From: Kribbella antibiotica
GTDB lineage: Bacteria > Actinomycetota > Actinomycetes > Propionibacteriales > Kribbellaceae
Length of the DNA stretch: 32,048 nucleotides
Assembly: GCF_004349055.1 (NCBI RefSeq)
Contig: NZ_SMKX01000103.1
Coordinates: forward strand, 1 to 32,048
Reading direction: 5' to 3'
This document shows, in pieces, positions 1 to 8,599 of this stretch. The position numbers and the translations under genes are program-made. The notes under the pieces were generated by a model, which was not told the origin of the DNA, searched no databases, and saw only the letters and a list, made by a program, of their open reading frames with translations. Each line of letters opens with the position of its first letter. The stretch's first letter is position 1.

Positions 1-982
1 CCCGTCGGCTCTTCGCCCGCCCCCGCAACCGCCAGTGCCGCCCAGACACCACATCGGCGAGCATGCTCGGATCCAGACTGCTAGCCGCCCCGGCCAGCCC
101 GGCCAGCAGTTCCCCACCCGCAATCACGCTGGTCCGGCTAAGCCGCCCAAGCGTCCGCGCGGTGAGCACCGCGAGCACCAGTACGACGACCAGCGCCGCA
201 ACCCCGATCAAGAGCACCCGCAGGTCGTCCGATGTCACCGCCGGCGCCTGCTCCGCATACAAGGGAGGCGCAAATCGGCTGCCTTCGGGGACGTCGAGCC
301 CGATGAAGACGTTTGCCGTCTGGAAGTTCACCGAAGGCCGGAAGCGCTGCACCGCCAGCCACACCGCGGGGACAACCGCCACCACCAACAGCAGATCGGC
401 TACGCGCAGGGTCCACCAGGCACGCCGCTCCACCTGCTGTGCCCACACCGTCACGCACGCGGCACAGACCATCAGCGCCGTCGTCACGATCGACGACTCG
501 GCCAGCGACGTGAACGGCGGGCCAAGCACCGCCCAGGCGACCGTCGACACCACTCCGCCGATCAGCGCCGTACCAACCATGGCCTTCCAGTACGTCGGCC
601 TCAGCGTCGCGCTGCGGTTGACCGGCGTACCGAGCAACCAGAACCCGGTCGCCTGCGAAGCCGACACCGGACCGATACTCAGCAACAACCGCAAGGTGGT
701 TGCCACCAGCAACGGGATGAGGATGTACGGGATCACCTGCCACAAGCGCATGCAGTGCAGCGAGTCGCAGGTGGCGATGTCGGCGTTCAGGTGCTTGACG
801 ACATTCCCGCCAGTGGCGCCGAGCATGGCGAGCGTGAAGATGACCAGGTAGACATCCTCGAACAGCTGTCCGAACGACCGGTCCGCGTGCTTGCGCCGCG
901 TCTCCCGCATCCACTTCCGCAGCGCCCGCGGCGTCGGGATGGCGCCAAAGTCAGCGGGGTTGAAGGTGACCGGTTCGCTCAT
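1..982 (-). CDS. Multi-pass membrane protein, probable ABC transporter permease partner (DUF6297-like), 3' end outside window
   Basis: This reading frame is open from an ATG at 982 to the left edge, so about 327 N-terminal residues are visible and the C-terminus is missing. The protein begins MSEPVTFNPADFGAIPTPRAL, with a basic, soluble first 40 residues and then about six hydrophobic stretches (roughly residues 43-60, 83-105, 133-160, 165-183, 190-210 and 255-275). Its ATG overlaps the TGA of the upstream ABC ATPase (ATGA), which implies translational coupling and makes it the likely membrane half of that transporter. From memory it resembles the DUF6297 proteins that sit next to ABC ATPases in actinobacteria; that assignment is tentative. 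The substrate is unknown, and no catalytic motif is visible. Confidence 0.7.
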   Translation of the reverse strand, partial: MSEPVTFNPADFGAIPTPRALRKWMRETRRKHADRSFGQLFEDVYLVIFTLAMLGATGGNVVKHLNADIATCDSLHCMRLWQVIPYILIPLLVATTLRLLLSIGPVSASQATGFWLLGTPVNRSATLRPTYWKAMVGTALIGGVVSTVAWAVLGPPFTSLAESSIVTTALMVCAACVTVWAQQVERRAWWTLRVADLLLVVAVVPAVWLAVQRFRPSVNFQTANVFIGLDVPEGSRFAPPLYAEQAPAVTSDDLRVLLIGVAALVVVLVLAVLTARTLGRLSRTSVIAGGELLAGLAGAASSLDPSMLADVVSGRHWRLRGRAKSRR

Positions 983-1620
983 GGCAGCGGAGTGAGCGTG
1001 ACGATGGAGTCCGCGACCGCCTCGACCAGGGACGGCTCGTGGCTGGCGAACAGGATCGCCGTACCGGACTTCTTCTCCTGGATCAGCCGCTCGGCCAACC
1101 ACTTCACGCCGTCGACGTCCAGCCGGGCCTCGGGCTCGTCGAGGACCAGCAGCTTGCGCGGGCGCACCAGCGTGGTGGCCAGGGCGAGCCGGCGGCGCTG
1201 GCCCGACGACAGCGACCCCGGCAGCTGGTCGGCGGCCGCGAGGAGGCCGATGTCGTCGAGGAGGGTGTCGACCAGGTCCTCGGGAGTAGCGTTGCCGTGG
1301 GCACGGGCGAGCAGGTCGAGGTGCTCGGCCGCGGTCAGGTCGGGGAAGAAGTCGAGGTCGTCGAGCAGGGTGGCGACGTCGCGGCGGACGGCCTCGGCCC
1401 GTTCGTCGATCGGCGTCCCGTCGAGCAGAATCTCGCCTGCTGCCGGTTCGGCGCCGCCGACGATGCACTTGAGCACGGTGGTCTTGCCGGCGCCGTTCGG
1501 GCCGACGAGCGCGATCGCCTGGCCGGCTCGCAGGGTGAAGGTGAGCCCCTCGATGACCGGCCGGTCGCCGTACTTGTGCTGCAGATCCTTGATCGCCAGC
1601 CGCGGCGTCGCCTTGCTCAC
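979..1620 (-). CDS. ABC transporter ATP-binding protein
   Basis: This is a 213-residue ATPase subunit that would power the membrane protein encoded directly downstream. It has a Walker A GPNGAGKTT near residue 40, a signature motif LSSGQRRR, a Walker B LLVLDEPEARLD and an H-loop SHE. The GTG at 1620 was chosen because it overlaps the TGA of the O-methyltransferase (GTGA) and starts the usual N-terminus VSKATPRLAIKDLQHKYG; longer versions of this frame only read through the methyltransferase gene in the wrong frame. The short length and close packing fit the export-type ATPases of two-gene actinobacterial transporters. The transported substrate cannot be told from the sequence. Confidence 0.9.
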   Translation of the reverse strand: MSKATPRLAIKDLQHKYGDRPVIEGLTFTLRAGQAIALVGPNGAGKTTVLKCIVGGAEPAAGEILLDGTPIDERAEAVRRDVATLLDDLDFFPDLTAAEHLDLLARAHGNATPEDLVDTLLDDIGLLAAADQLPGSLSSGQRRRLALATTLVRPRKLLVLDEPEARLDVDGVKWLAERLIQEKKSGTAILFASHEPSLVEAVADSIVTLTPLP

Positions 1621-2252
1621 TTCTTGCGAACCAGGGTCAGTCCGTCGCCGATCCCGAGGATCGTGACGTCGACCCGGTCGTCGGCGGCGATGCGCGCGTT
1701 GAACTCCTTGCGGTCCTCCGGACCGTCCGCGTCGATCACCCGTCCGCCGGCAAGCGTGTTGTCGAACAGCAGGATGCCGTTCGGCCGGATCAGCGGCACC
1801 AGCTTCTCGAAGTAGTCGATGTACCCGGGCTTGTCGGCGTCGACGAAAGCCAGGTCGAACGAGCCGTCCAGCTCGGCCGCGAGCTCGTGCCCGTCGCCGA
1901 TCCGCAGCTCGATCTTGCCGTCCACCCCGGCGCGCTCCCAGTACTTGCGGCCGATCGCGGTCCACTCGTCGGATGCGTCCAGGCAGATCAGCTGCCCGTC
2001 GTCCGGCAGACCGCGGGCGATCGCCAGCGCGGAGAAGCCGGTGAAGGTCCCGATCTCGACCGCGCGCTTGGCCGAGGTGAGCCGGGTCAGCGTGGTCAGC
2101 AGCCCCGCCTGGTCGGCGGTCGTGAGCATCTCGGAGTCGTCGCCGAGCTGCAGGGTCTCTGCAACCAGCTCGGAGGCGATCTCGTCCAGCGGGGTGCCGT
2201 GCGCCACCATGTAATCGTGCAGCTCGCCGGTCACCTGTACCTGTGAACCCAT
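1617..2252 (-). CDS. Class I SAM-dependent O-methyltransferase (caffeoyl-CoA OMT type)
   Basis: The product is a soluble enzyme of about 211 residues that transfers a methyl group from S-adenosylmethionine to a hydroxyl, probably of a small catechol-like compound. Visible family features are the SAM loop VEIGTFTGFSALAIARGLP, the acidic motif FDLAFVDADKPGYIDYFE (metal and substrate side) and the LLFDNTLAGG stretch. Three in-frame ATGs are available (2270, 2261, 2252). The one at 2252 is preceded by GGAGGG with a spacing of about 10, while the first has no Shine-Dalgarno, so 2252 is preferred. It is the first gene of a coupled operon with an ABC ATPase and a membrane protein. No substrate is proposed. 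Confidence 0.88.
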   Translation of the reverse strand: MGSQVQVTGELHDYMVAHGTPLDEIASELVAETLQLGDDSEMLTTADQAGLLTTLTRLTSAKRAVEIGTFTGFSALAIARGLPDDGQLICLDASDEWTAIGRKYWERAGVDGKIELRIGDGHELAAELDGSFDLAFVDADKPGYIDYFEKLVPLIRPNGILLFDNTLAGGRVIDADGPEDRKEFNARIAADDRVDVTILGIGDGLTLVRKK

Positions 2253-2346
2253 GTGATTCATGCCCTCCATGTATTAAGACGGTCGCCTGTAGTCTCTATG
2301 GGTTGTCCGAACGCCGCACAAGCACCCCACCCGAGGAGCACCCCGC

Positions 2347-3327
2347 ATGCAGATCGCCGTCGCCGGATCGATCGCGACCGACATCCTGATGACCTTCCCG
2401 GGACGGTTCAAGGACCAGTTCCTCGAGGAGCAGATGCACAAGGTCTCCTTGTCGTTCCTGGTCGACGAGCTGGTCGTGCACCGCGGTGGCGTGGCCGCGA
2501 ACATCTGCTACGGCATGGCCCAGCTCGGGCGGCCGTCGCTGCTCGTCGGCTCGGTCGGTTCGGACTTCGCCGAGTACGGCGCGGCGCTGACCGAGGCCGG
2601 CGTGGACGTCTCCCACGTGCGTATCTGCGACAACGTCCACACCGCCCGATTCACCTGTACGACGGACCTCGACGCGAACCAGATCGCCTCGTTCTACACC
2701 GGCGCGATGGCCGAGTCGCGCGAGCTCGACCTGGGTGCGATCCATGCGGCCACCGGCGGTATCGACCTGGTGCTGATCGGCGCCGACGACCCCGCGGGCA
2801 TGCTCAAGCACACCGAACTGGCCCGCCAGCACGGGATCGCGATTGCCGCGGACCCGTCGCAGCAGCTGGCTCGGATGGACGGCGACGCCATCCGCAGCCT
2901 GATCGACGGCGCGGCATACCTGTTCAGCAACGAGTACGAAGCCGGCCTGATGGTGCAGAAGACCGGCTGGAGCCACGACGAGATCCTCGCCAAGGTGGGC
3001 GTCCGCGTCACCACGCACGGCGGCGACGGCGTCATCATCGAGAACGCCGACGGCATCATCACCAAGGTCCCGGCCGTCCCCGCGCCGGGTCTGGTCGACC
3101 CGACCGGCGGCGGCGACGCCTTCCGCGCCGGCTACCTGACCGGCCGCGCGAACGGCCTCGAGCACGAGGTCTCGGCCCAGATCGGCTGCACCCTGGCCAC
3201 CACCGTCCTGGAGACGGTCGGCACCCAGGAGTACACGCTGGACCGCGCCAAGTTCCTCGAGCGCATGTCCAACGCCTACGGCGCCGACGCGGCCGACACC
3301 GCCGCCGCGGCCCTCAACCTCGGCTGA
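2347..3327 (+). CDS. adoK: Adenosine kinase, PfkB/ribokinase family
   Basis: The enzyme phosphorylates adenosine to AMP in purine salvage in the cytoplasm. The 326-residue protein follows the mycobacterial AdoK pattern closely as I remember it: N-terminal GSIATDILMTFPGRF, HKVSLSFLVDELVVHRGG, the substrate lid TARFTCTTD, AADPSQQLARM, and the PfkB signature DPTGGGDAFRAGY, whose second Asp is the catalytic base. Actinobacterial AdoK is unusual in looking like ribokinases rather than eukaryotic adenosine kinases. The start is supported by GAGGAG 8 nt before the ATG. It is divergent from the methyltransferase operon, and its 3' end overlaps the convergent cyclase-like gene by 14 bp. Confidence 0.9.
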   Translation: MQIAVAGSIATDILMTFPGRFKDQFLEEQMHKVSLSFLVDELVVHRGGVAANICYGMAQLGRPSLLVGSVGSDFAEYGAALTEAGVDVSHVRICDNVHTARFTCTTDLDANQIASFYTGAMAESRELDLGAIHAATGGIDLVLIGADDPAGMLKHTELARQHGIAIAADPSQQLARMDGDAIRSLIDGAAYLFSNEYEAGLMVQKTGWSHDEILAKVGVRVTTHGGDGVIIENADGIITKVPAVPAPGLVDPTGGGDAFRAGYLTGRANGLEHEVSAQIGCTLATTVLETVGTQEYTLDRAKFLERMSNAYGADAADTAAAALNLG

Positions 3328-3778
3328 CATTCAGCCGCTCCAGCACGCCGGTCTGCGCGAGCAGGGCGAATCGGTCCGGGCACCCCCAGTGCTCGACGAT
3401 TCGCCCGTCGACCACCCGCGCCATCTCGAACAACGCCATGTCGATCGGCGCATTGCTTGGCGGACCGAAGAACGCGCCGGTCGCCGTCCCCCGCGCCCGG
3501 CCGCGCGCCCACACCACGTCGCCGACGACGACAGCGTCCTCCACCGTGTAGACGAGATCCGGCATCATCGCGTGCACCTGCCGGATCGCCGCCTTCACGT
3601 TCGCCCGCGCCTCCTCCCCTGCCCCGGCGAGCCCGAACTGGTGCTCCACCATGTCCGGCGCACACACCTCGTCCACGATCGCGTCGTTCCCGGTCGCGAA
3701 CCCTTCGTGCAGGATCCGCTCGAGCACCGCCAGCGGCCCCATCGCCGTACCGCTCGGCATTGTCTTGTACGCAGCCAT
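3314..3778 (-). CDS. SnoaL-like / ester cyclase family protein
   Basis: This is a 154-residue NTF2-fold protein of the SnoaL-like ester cyclase group. Typical features are the N-terminal helix LAVLERILHEGFATGN, the conserved AIVDEVCAPDMVEHQF, a central strand VVVGDVVWARGRARG, and the C-terminal strand FEMARVVDGRIVEHWGCPD. Members are found as polyketide cyclases and as uncharacterised small-molecule enzymes, so the reaction is not assigned. The ATG at 3778 is preceded by GAGGGGGAG. The gene is divergent from a TetR regulator with a palindromic control region between them, so it is the obvious regulatory target. Its last 14 bp overlap the end of adoK. Confidence 0.82.
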   Translation of the reverse strand: MAAYKTMPSGTAMGPLAVLERILHEGFATGNDAIVDEVCAPDMVEHQFGLAGAGEEARANVKAAIRQVHAMMPDLVYTVEDAVVVGDVVWARGRARGTATGAFFGPPSNAPIDMALFEMARVVDGRIVEHWGCPDRFALLAQTGVLERLNVSRG

Positions 3779-3798
3779 GTCTCCCCCTCAGAGTTTCG

Positions 3799-3851
3799 AT
3801 GCACTCATCATGCACTCGTTGCAGTATCACTGCACTGAACACAGTGATAGT
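3799..3851. promoter_or_regulatory. Divergent promoter/operator between cyclase-like gene and TetR gene
   Basis: A perfect inverted repeat TATCACTG (3825-3832) / CAGTGATA (3842-3849) with a 9-nt spacer lies between the two divergent genes, with a nested CACTG-AACA-CAGTG. Possible -10 elements of both promoters, GATAGT (plus, 3846-3851) and GATACT (minus, 3828-3823), fall inside or beside the arms. Two copies of ATGCACTC (3799-3806, 3810-3817) are spaced 11 bp apart, and a related TGCACTGA follows at 3831. The layout suits a TetR dimer that represses both genes; binding is inferred. Confidence 0.6.
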
Positions 3852-3859
3852 GTGCCGAC

Positions 3860-4453
3860 ATGGCCGCAGCTGTCAAGTCCTATCGCCAGGTGCAGGCGGA
3901 GGAGACCCGGATCCGGATCGCCCAGTCCGCCCGCCGGCTGTTCGCTGCGCAGGGCTACGGCGCGACCAGCATCGAGGCGATTGCGAAGGACGCCGGCGTG
4001 GCCACCCGGACCATCTATTCAGCCTTCGGGACCAAGCGAGAGATCCTGTCGCTGATCTGCGACCTCTGGCTGGCCGAGGCCGGAGCGATGGAACGCGCCC
4101 AGCAGGTCTTCGCGATCGAGGACCCCAGCGAGCGCCTCCGCGGCGCCGCCGGCTGGCTCACCAACCTGTACGCCGCGGGATTCGACGTCGTACTGATCTT
4201 CGAAGCCGCCACCGACGAGAGCCCCGAAACCAAAGCCCTTCTGCGCGCGAAACTTGCCGGCCGCAACCAAGTCATGGACGCGATCATCGAGTCCCTACAG
4301 CCAGAACTCAGCGTCCCGCTCAAGCAGGCCCAAGCCGTCTACCGGGCGCTCGCTGCGCCCGGTGTCTATCAAGAACTGGTGGACGAATCCGGCTGGGCCC
4401 CCGCCGAATTCGAGATCTTCGTCGCCGACTCCCTCATCCGCCAAGTGCTCTAG
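3860..4453 (+). CDS. TetR/AcrR family transcriptional regulator
   Basis: This 197-residue regulator has an N-terminal HTH (about residues 17-63) reading IAQSARRLFAAQGYGATSIE then AIAKDAGVATRTIYSAFGTK, the classic TetR recognition region. The C-terminal ligand domain is poorly conserved, with helices containing VVLIFEAATDESPETKALL. The ATG lies only 9 nt after a possible -10 element, so the transcript may be nearly leaderless. The upstream palindrome suggests it represses itself and the divergent ester-cyclase-like gene. Its TAG stop shares the palindromic CTAG at 4450-4453 with the stop of the convergent pnkp gene. The ligand is unknown. Confidence 0.9.
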   Translation: MAAAVKSYRQVQAEETRIRIAQSARRLFAAQGYGATSIEAIAKDAGVATRTIYSAFGTKREILSLICDLWLAEAGAMERAQQVFAIEDPSERLRGAAGWLTNLYAAGFDVVLIFEAATDESPETKALLRAKLAGRNQVMDAIIESLQPELSVPLKQAQAVYRALAAPGVYQELVDESGWAPAEFEIFVADSLIRQVL

Positions 4454-6972
4454 AGCCGCGGGTCGACTGGCTCGGACTCGAGGGCCAGTACGGCGAACAC
4501 GCACTCGTGGATTCGCCAGAGGGGCTCACCGCGGGCAGCGCGTTCTAGGGACTCCAGCCCCAGCGCATACTCACGGAGTGCGAGTGAGCGCTTGTGACCG
4601 AGGTTGCGGTCGCGCAGCCGCTCGAAGTTGGCGGGCTCGGTGTAGTCGGGGCCGTAGATCAGCCGCAGGTATTCCGGGCCACGCACCTTGAGCCCCGGCT
4701 GGGCGAGCCCCTTGCCGGTCCGAACGAGGTTAAGAGCCGGCTTCACGACCATGCCCTCACCGCCCGCACCGGTCAGCTCCTCCCACCAGGCCACACCCTC
4801 ATCCCAACCATCGGGCCCGACAAACAGCCGACGGGTCGGCGTGATCACATCAGGGCCTGCGGCAACCATCCGGTCCGCGATCCCCAGGTGCCAAGCATGC
4901 GGTCGATTCTGGTACGTCGCTCCCTCCGAAGCCAGCACCTGGAACGGGGCCAGCCGAACGCCGTCGAGACCGTTCGTGGGCCAGCAGTACCGCCGATACG
5001 CCTCAGTGAAGCGCCCGGCGTTGACCGCGCGCTGCTCCATCGTGGCCAGCAGCTCGCCGACATCCAGCCCGGCGGCCACGGCTGACGACAGGGCCGCCGT
5101 TGCGGCAGGCAACGACGTACGGGCAGCTGCGCCGACTGCGGCGTACTGGTTGCGCAGCAGGTCTTCGGCCTTTGCGCTCCACGGCAGGAGCTCGGCATCG
5201 AACAGCAGCCAGGATGTGTCGAGCTCCTCGAACAGGCCGGCCTCCACAGCGACTGCACGGAGCCGCGAGAGCAACTCATCGGTCAGCGCAGGATCGAAGA
5301 ACGAGCGTCCGGTCCGCGTGTGAATCGCGCCGCGACCGGCCAGACCGAAGCGCTTCAGGGCAACATCGTCGTCCCGCGTCAGCAGCACGACCGCCCGCGA
5401 ACCCATGTGCTTCTCCTCGCACACCAGATCAGTGACGCCCACGCCCTGGTAGGTCTCGAAGGCCTGCAGCGGGTGCTCCAGCAGCCCCGGCAGCTTGGAG
5501 GTGGCAACCGGGCTCATCGTCGGCGGCAGGTAGAGCAGGAACCGTGGGTCGATCGCAAACCGGCTCATCACCTCCAACGCCGCCCCGGCCTGCTCGGCGC
5601 GAACACTCAACCGCCCGTGCGACGACGTCTCGATCACGCGCCGCCCGGTGACATCGGTCAGCTCCAGTACGTCGGGCTCGCGCTCCGGGGCCGATGCCAC
5701 ATGCAACGGTTTCGCCGGGGCGTAGTACTCCTTGGCCGCCTTGACCTGGACCAGCTCGCGCTCCGGATACCGCAGCGCAGTCAGCGATCCGCCGAAGACC
5801 GCGCCGGTGTCCAGACAGATCGTGTTGTTGATCCACTCCGGCTCCGGCGTCGGCGTGTGCCCGTAGACGACCATCGCGCGACCGCGGTACTCGTTCGCCC
5901 ACGGGTAGCGCACCGGCAGGCCGAATTCATCGGTCTCGCCGGTCGTTTCGCCGTACAGGCAGAAGGAACGGACGCGACCCGAGGCGCGGCCGTGCATGCG
6001 CTCGACCAGACCGGCGTGCGACACGACCAGCTTGCCCTCGTCGAAGACGTAGTGCGAGATCAGCCCATCGATGAACGTCGCGACCTCGGCCCGGAACTCG
6101 GGCGTCTCGTCCTCAAGCTGCGCCAGCGTGGTCTCAAGACCGTGGCTGACCTTCACGTTCTTACCCTGCAGGGATCGCAGCAGCTTGTCCTCGTGGTTGC
6201 CCGGCACGCAGTAAGCGTTGCCCGCAGCAACCATTCCCATCACGAGCCGCAGCACGCCCGGGCTGTCCGGACCGCGGTCGACCAGGTCGCCGACGAAGAT
6301 CGCACGCCGCGACGGGTGCGCCGCATCCACCAGCCGGCCCGCCGCGTCCCGCGTCAGCGTGTAACCGAGATTGGTCAGCAGCTGCTCAAGCTCCGGGAGA
6401 CACCCGTGGATGTCGCCGACGATGTCGAAGGGACCAGAGACATCGGTGAGGTCGTTGAAGAGCCTAGTCCGTTCGATGCTCACGGCATCGATCTCCTCGA
6501 CACTGCTCAGCACGTGAACCTTGCGGAAGCCCTCACGTTTCAGCGAACGCAGCCCGCGCTTCAGCTGCCCGAGCTGCCGCGTCACCACCTTCGATCCGAA
6601 CTGCCGATCCGCCCGCTGCTCGTTGCGCTCGACCGCAACCCGCTCCGGCGGATCAAGCACGATCGCCACCGGCAGTACGTCGTACTCGCGGGCCAGCGCA
6701 ACAAGCTCACGCCGAGCCTCCGGCTGCACGTTGGTCGCGTCGATGACCGTCAGCCGCCCGGCCGCAAGCCGCTTCGCCGCGATGAAGTGCAGGACCTCGA
6801 ACGCGTCCTTCGTGGCTGCCTGGTCGTTCTCGTCATCCGACACGAGACCCCGGCAGAAGTCGCTCGAGATCACCTCGGTCGCCTTGAAGTGCTTCCGTGC
6901 GAAGGTCGATTTCCCCGACCCGCTGACGCCGACCAGGATCACCAGAGACAGCGCTGGTACGTCGATCTTCAT
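4450..6972 (-). CDS. pnkp: Polynucleotide kinase-phosphatase-ligase (Pnkp) of the Hen1/Pnkp RNA repair system
   Basis: This 840-residue three-domain enzyme repairs RNA broken by ribotoxins. It heals 5'-OH and 2',3'-cyclic phosphate ends and, together with Hen1, seals them. The kinase P-loop GVSGSGKST places Lys21 and Ser22 where they are in Clostridium thermocellum Pnkp. The metallophosphatase motifs are GDIHGC (Asp187, His189), GDLVDRG and GNHE. The C-terminal adenylyltransferase has the nucleotidyl Lys521 in EEKHMGSRAVV, then FDAELLPW, EGMVVKP and LKVRGPEYLRLIYG. All three active sites look intact. The start at 6972 was chosen because its ATG overlaps the hen1 stop; a longer frame upstream only reads through hen1. 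The 3' end overlaps tetR by 4 bp. Confidence 0.95.
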   Translation of the reverse strand: MKIDVPALSLVILVGVSGSGKSTFARKHFKATEVISSDFCRGLVSDDENDQAATKDAFEVLHFIAAKRLAAGRLTVIDATNVQPEARRELVALAREYDVLPVAIVLDPPERVAVERNEQRADRQFGSKVVTRQLGQLKRGLRSLKREGFRKVHVLSSVEEIDAVSIERTRLFNDLTDVSGPFDIVGDIHGCLPELEQLLTNLGYTLTRDAAGRLVDAAHPSRRAIFVGDLVDRGPDSPGVLRLVMGMVAAGNAYCVPGNHEDKLLRSLQGKNVKVSHGLETTLAQLEDETPEFRAEVATFIDGLISHYVFDEGKLVVSHAGLVERMHGRASGRVRSFCLYGETTGETDEFGLPVRYPWANEYRGRAMVVYGHTPTPEPEWINNTICLDTGAVFGGSLTALRYPERELVQVKAAKEYYAPAKPLHVASAPEREPDVLELTDVTGRRVIETSSHGRLSVRAEQAGAALEVMSRFAIDPRFLLYLPPTMSPVATSKLPGLLEHPLQAFETYQGVGVTDLVCEEKHMGSRAVVLLTRDDDVALKRFGLAGRGAIHTRTGRSFFDPALTDELLSRLRAVAVEAGLFEELDTSWLLFDAELLPWSAKAEDLLRNQYAAVGAAARTSLPAATAALSSAVAAGLDVGELLATMEQRAVNAGRFTEAYRRYCWPTNGLDGVRLAPFQVLASEGATYQNRPHAWHLGIADRMVAAGPDVITPTRRLFVGPDGWDEGVAWWEELTGAGGEGMVVKPALNLVRTGKGLAQPGLKVRGPEYLRLIYGPDYTEPANFERLRDRNLGHKRSLALREYALGLESLERAARGEPLWRIHECVFAVLALESEPVDPRL

Positions 6973-8375
6973 GCCGCCACCTCCATCCGGCGGAAGAGCG
7001 CGAGCTGCGTCGGCGGACCAACCTCGGGGTCCTCGGGGCCGACCGGCCGATACTCGACCGCGTATCCATAGCGATCGGCAACACCCGAGGCCCAGGTCTG
7101 GAACTCGGCGCGCGTCCACTCGAACCGGTGATCCGGGTGCCGGAACTTGCCCGCGGCCAGGGACTCGAAGCGCACGTTGTACTCACTGTTCGGGGTCGTC
7201 ACGACAACGGCAGCCGGTCGGGCCGCCCGGAAGACGGAGTGCGAAAGCGCCGGCAGCCGCGGCGGGTCGACGTGCTCGATGACCTCCATCAGTACGGCGG
7301 CATCCAGCCCGGCCAGGCGCTCATCGGCGTACGTCACCGACGACTGCAGGAACTTGAGCCGATCCCGCTGCCGATCCGGCAGATCGTCGTAGTGCAGCCG
7401 CCGTTTCGCCGAGATCAGCGCCCGCGCGGACACGTCGGTGCCGATCAGTTCGCCGATCATCGGGTCCTTCAGCAGCTCCCCGACCAGCGCGCCCTCACCA
7501 CACCCGACGTCGACGATCCGCCGCGCCCCGAGCTCCCGCAGTACGGCGGCAACCGTCGTACGGCGCTCTACTGCCAGCGAGACCGGTCCTTCCGACTCAG
7601 GCGCCTCGTCGGCCACCTCGATGCCGTCCGCCTCGGCCAGCCGCTCAAGCGCATCATCCGACAAGTAGCGGCGGTGTGCGAGGTAGCGGTGCGAGATCAG
7701 GTCCTTCTCGGGGTGCGCGCCGAGCCAGCCAGAGCCGGCCCGGACGAGCTTGTCGACCTCGTCGGAACCGACCCAGTAGTGCTTCGCGTCATCCAGCACC
7801 GGGAGCATGACGTACAAGTGATTGAGTGCATCGGCCAGCCGTACGACGCCGGTCAGCCGCAGGTCGACGTACCGGGAGTCACCCCAGGTCGGGACCTCGG
7901 GGTCGAGCGGGACCGGGCGCGCGTCGACAGCCCAACCGAGCGGGGCGAACATGCGCTCGGCCAGCTCGGTACCGCCGCGGCACGGCAGCGCCGGGACGTG
8001 GATCTCCAGCGGGATCGCGGCGGCGGCGAGCTCGGGGCGCGCATCACAGCGGCCGATCATCGCTGTCCGGAAGAACTTGCTGAGCGCGACCGCGAGCAGG
8101 CTGGAGGCGGCGTACGGGCGGTCGTTCACGTACTGGCCGAGGGTGAAACCCTCCGAGGATTTACCGCGACCGGCACGCACGAGCGCGATCGGGTCGATCT
8201 CGAGCAGGACCGCCGCCGTGCAGCGCTCGGTAGTTGCTTCGGGGTAGAAGACATGGGCTGTCCCACCGGTGATATCGGTCCGCTGCGGTCGTCCGGGGTT
8301 CTTGTGCAACAGGAACCCGAAATCACTCGCGGGAAGGTCGAATCCGGTCAGGTCGGTGGTCAGCGTCAGGAACAC
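6969..8375 (-). CDS. hen1: Bacterial Hen1, 3'-terminal RNA ribose 2'-O-methyltransferase
   Basis: Hen1 methylates the 2'-OH at the 3' end of cleaved RNA before Pnkp ligates it, which makes the repaired RNA immune to a second cut. The 468-residue length matches the C. thermocellum protein. The N-terminal half is the Hen1-specific ligase-activating domain (MFLTLTTDLTGFDLPASDFG at the start). The C-terminal methyltransferase domain has the SAM loop DVGCGEGALV (Asp289) and the metal site Glu364, Glu367, His368 (EVIEH) and His416 (DHRFEW), with the same spacing as the known enzyme. The start is GTG with no clear Shine-Dalgarno. It is first in a two-gene operon, with an ATGA junction to pnkp. Confidence 0.94.
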   Translation of the reverse strand: MFLTLTTDLTGFDLPASDFGFLLHKNPGRPQRTDITGGTAHVFYPEATTERCTAAVLLEIDPIALVRAGRGKSSEGFTLGQYVNDRPYAASSLLAVALSKFFRTAMIGRCDARPELAAAAIPLEIHVPALPCRGGTELAERMFAPLGWAVDARPVPLDPEVPTWGDSRYVDLRLTGVVRLADALNHLYVMLPVLDDAKHYWVGSDEVDKLVRAGSGWLGAHPEKDLISHRYLAHRRYLSDDALERLAEADGIEVADEAPESEGPVSLAVERRTTVAAVLRELGARRIVDVGCGEGALVGELLKDPMIGELIGTDVSARALISAKRRLHYDDLPDRQRDRLKFLQSSVTYADERLAGLDAAVLMEVIEHVDPPRLPALSHSVFRAARPAAVVVTTPNSEYNVRFESLAAGKFRHPDHRFEWTRAEFQTWASGVADRYGYAVEYRPVGPEDPEVGPPTQLALFRRMEVAA

Positions 8376-8434
8376 CGGCCCATTCGATCATGCGTTCCGT
8401 TCAAACCCCTTGTGCTTTAACGATCGGAGCTTGA

Positions 8435-8461
8435 GACACGCGTAGTCATGCCTGGCGTGTC
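8435..8461 (+). terminator. Stem-loop followed by GGGGGTTTT, possible terminator or leader structure
   Basis: GACACGC (8435-8441) pairs perfectly with GCGTGTC (8455-8461) around a 13-nt loop, followed on the plus strand by GGGGGTTTTGG. There is no plus-strand gene directly upstream because hen1 is divergent, so a plain terminator role is puzzling. It may insulate the orphan gene or belong to an unseen small RNA. Little more can be said. Confidence 0.3.
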
Positions 8462-8479
8462 GGGGGTTTTGGTTCTAGC

Positions 8480-8507
8480 TTGTTGTGCAGAACAGAGTCG
8501 CTACAGA
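8480..8507 (+). promoter_or_regulatory. Possible promoter of orphan gene A
   Basis: TTGTTG (8480-8485) and TACAGA (8502-8507) are 16 bp apart, resembling -35 and -10 boxes. They lie about 90 nt upstream of the ATG at 8600. The match is moderate and based on sequence alone. Confidence 0.3.
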
Positions 8508-8599
8508 TCGTTCTTCCCCGCTGACACTCAGTTTCTGTCCCCGGTTTGTGGCGAGTGCCCAACCGCGCCCACTCTGGGCCCGCAACGGGGAAAGGACCA

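Noticed and set aside
2257..2270. Upstream ATG (2270) as the O-methyltransferase start
   Set aside because: It lacks a Shine-Dalgarno, whereas the GGAGGG inside this stretch is well placed for the ATG at 2252. It cannot be fully excluded.
5320..7071. Long plus-strand open frame of 583 codons opposite pnkp
   Set aside because: It lies wholly antisense to a three-domain enzyme with intact motifs, and its Arg/Pro/His-rich product is typical of GC-rich shadow frames.
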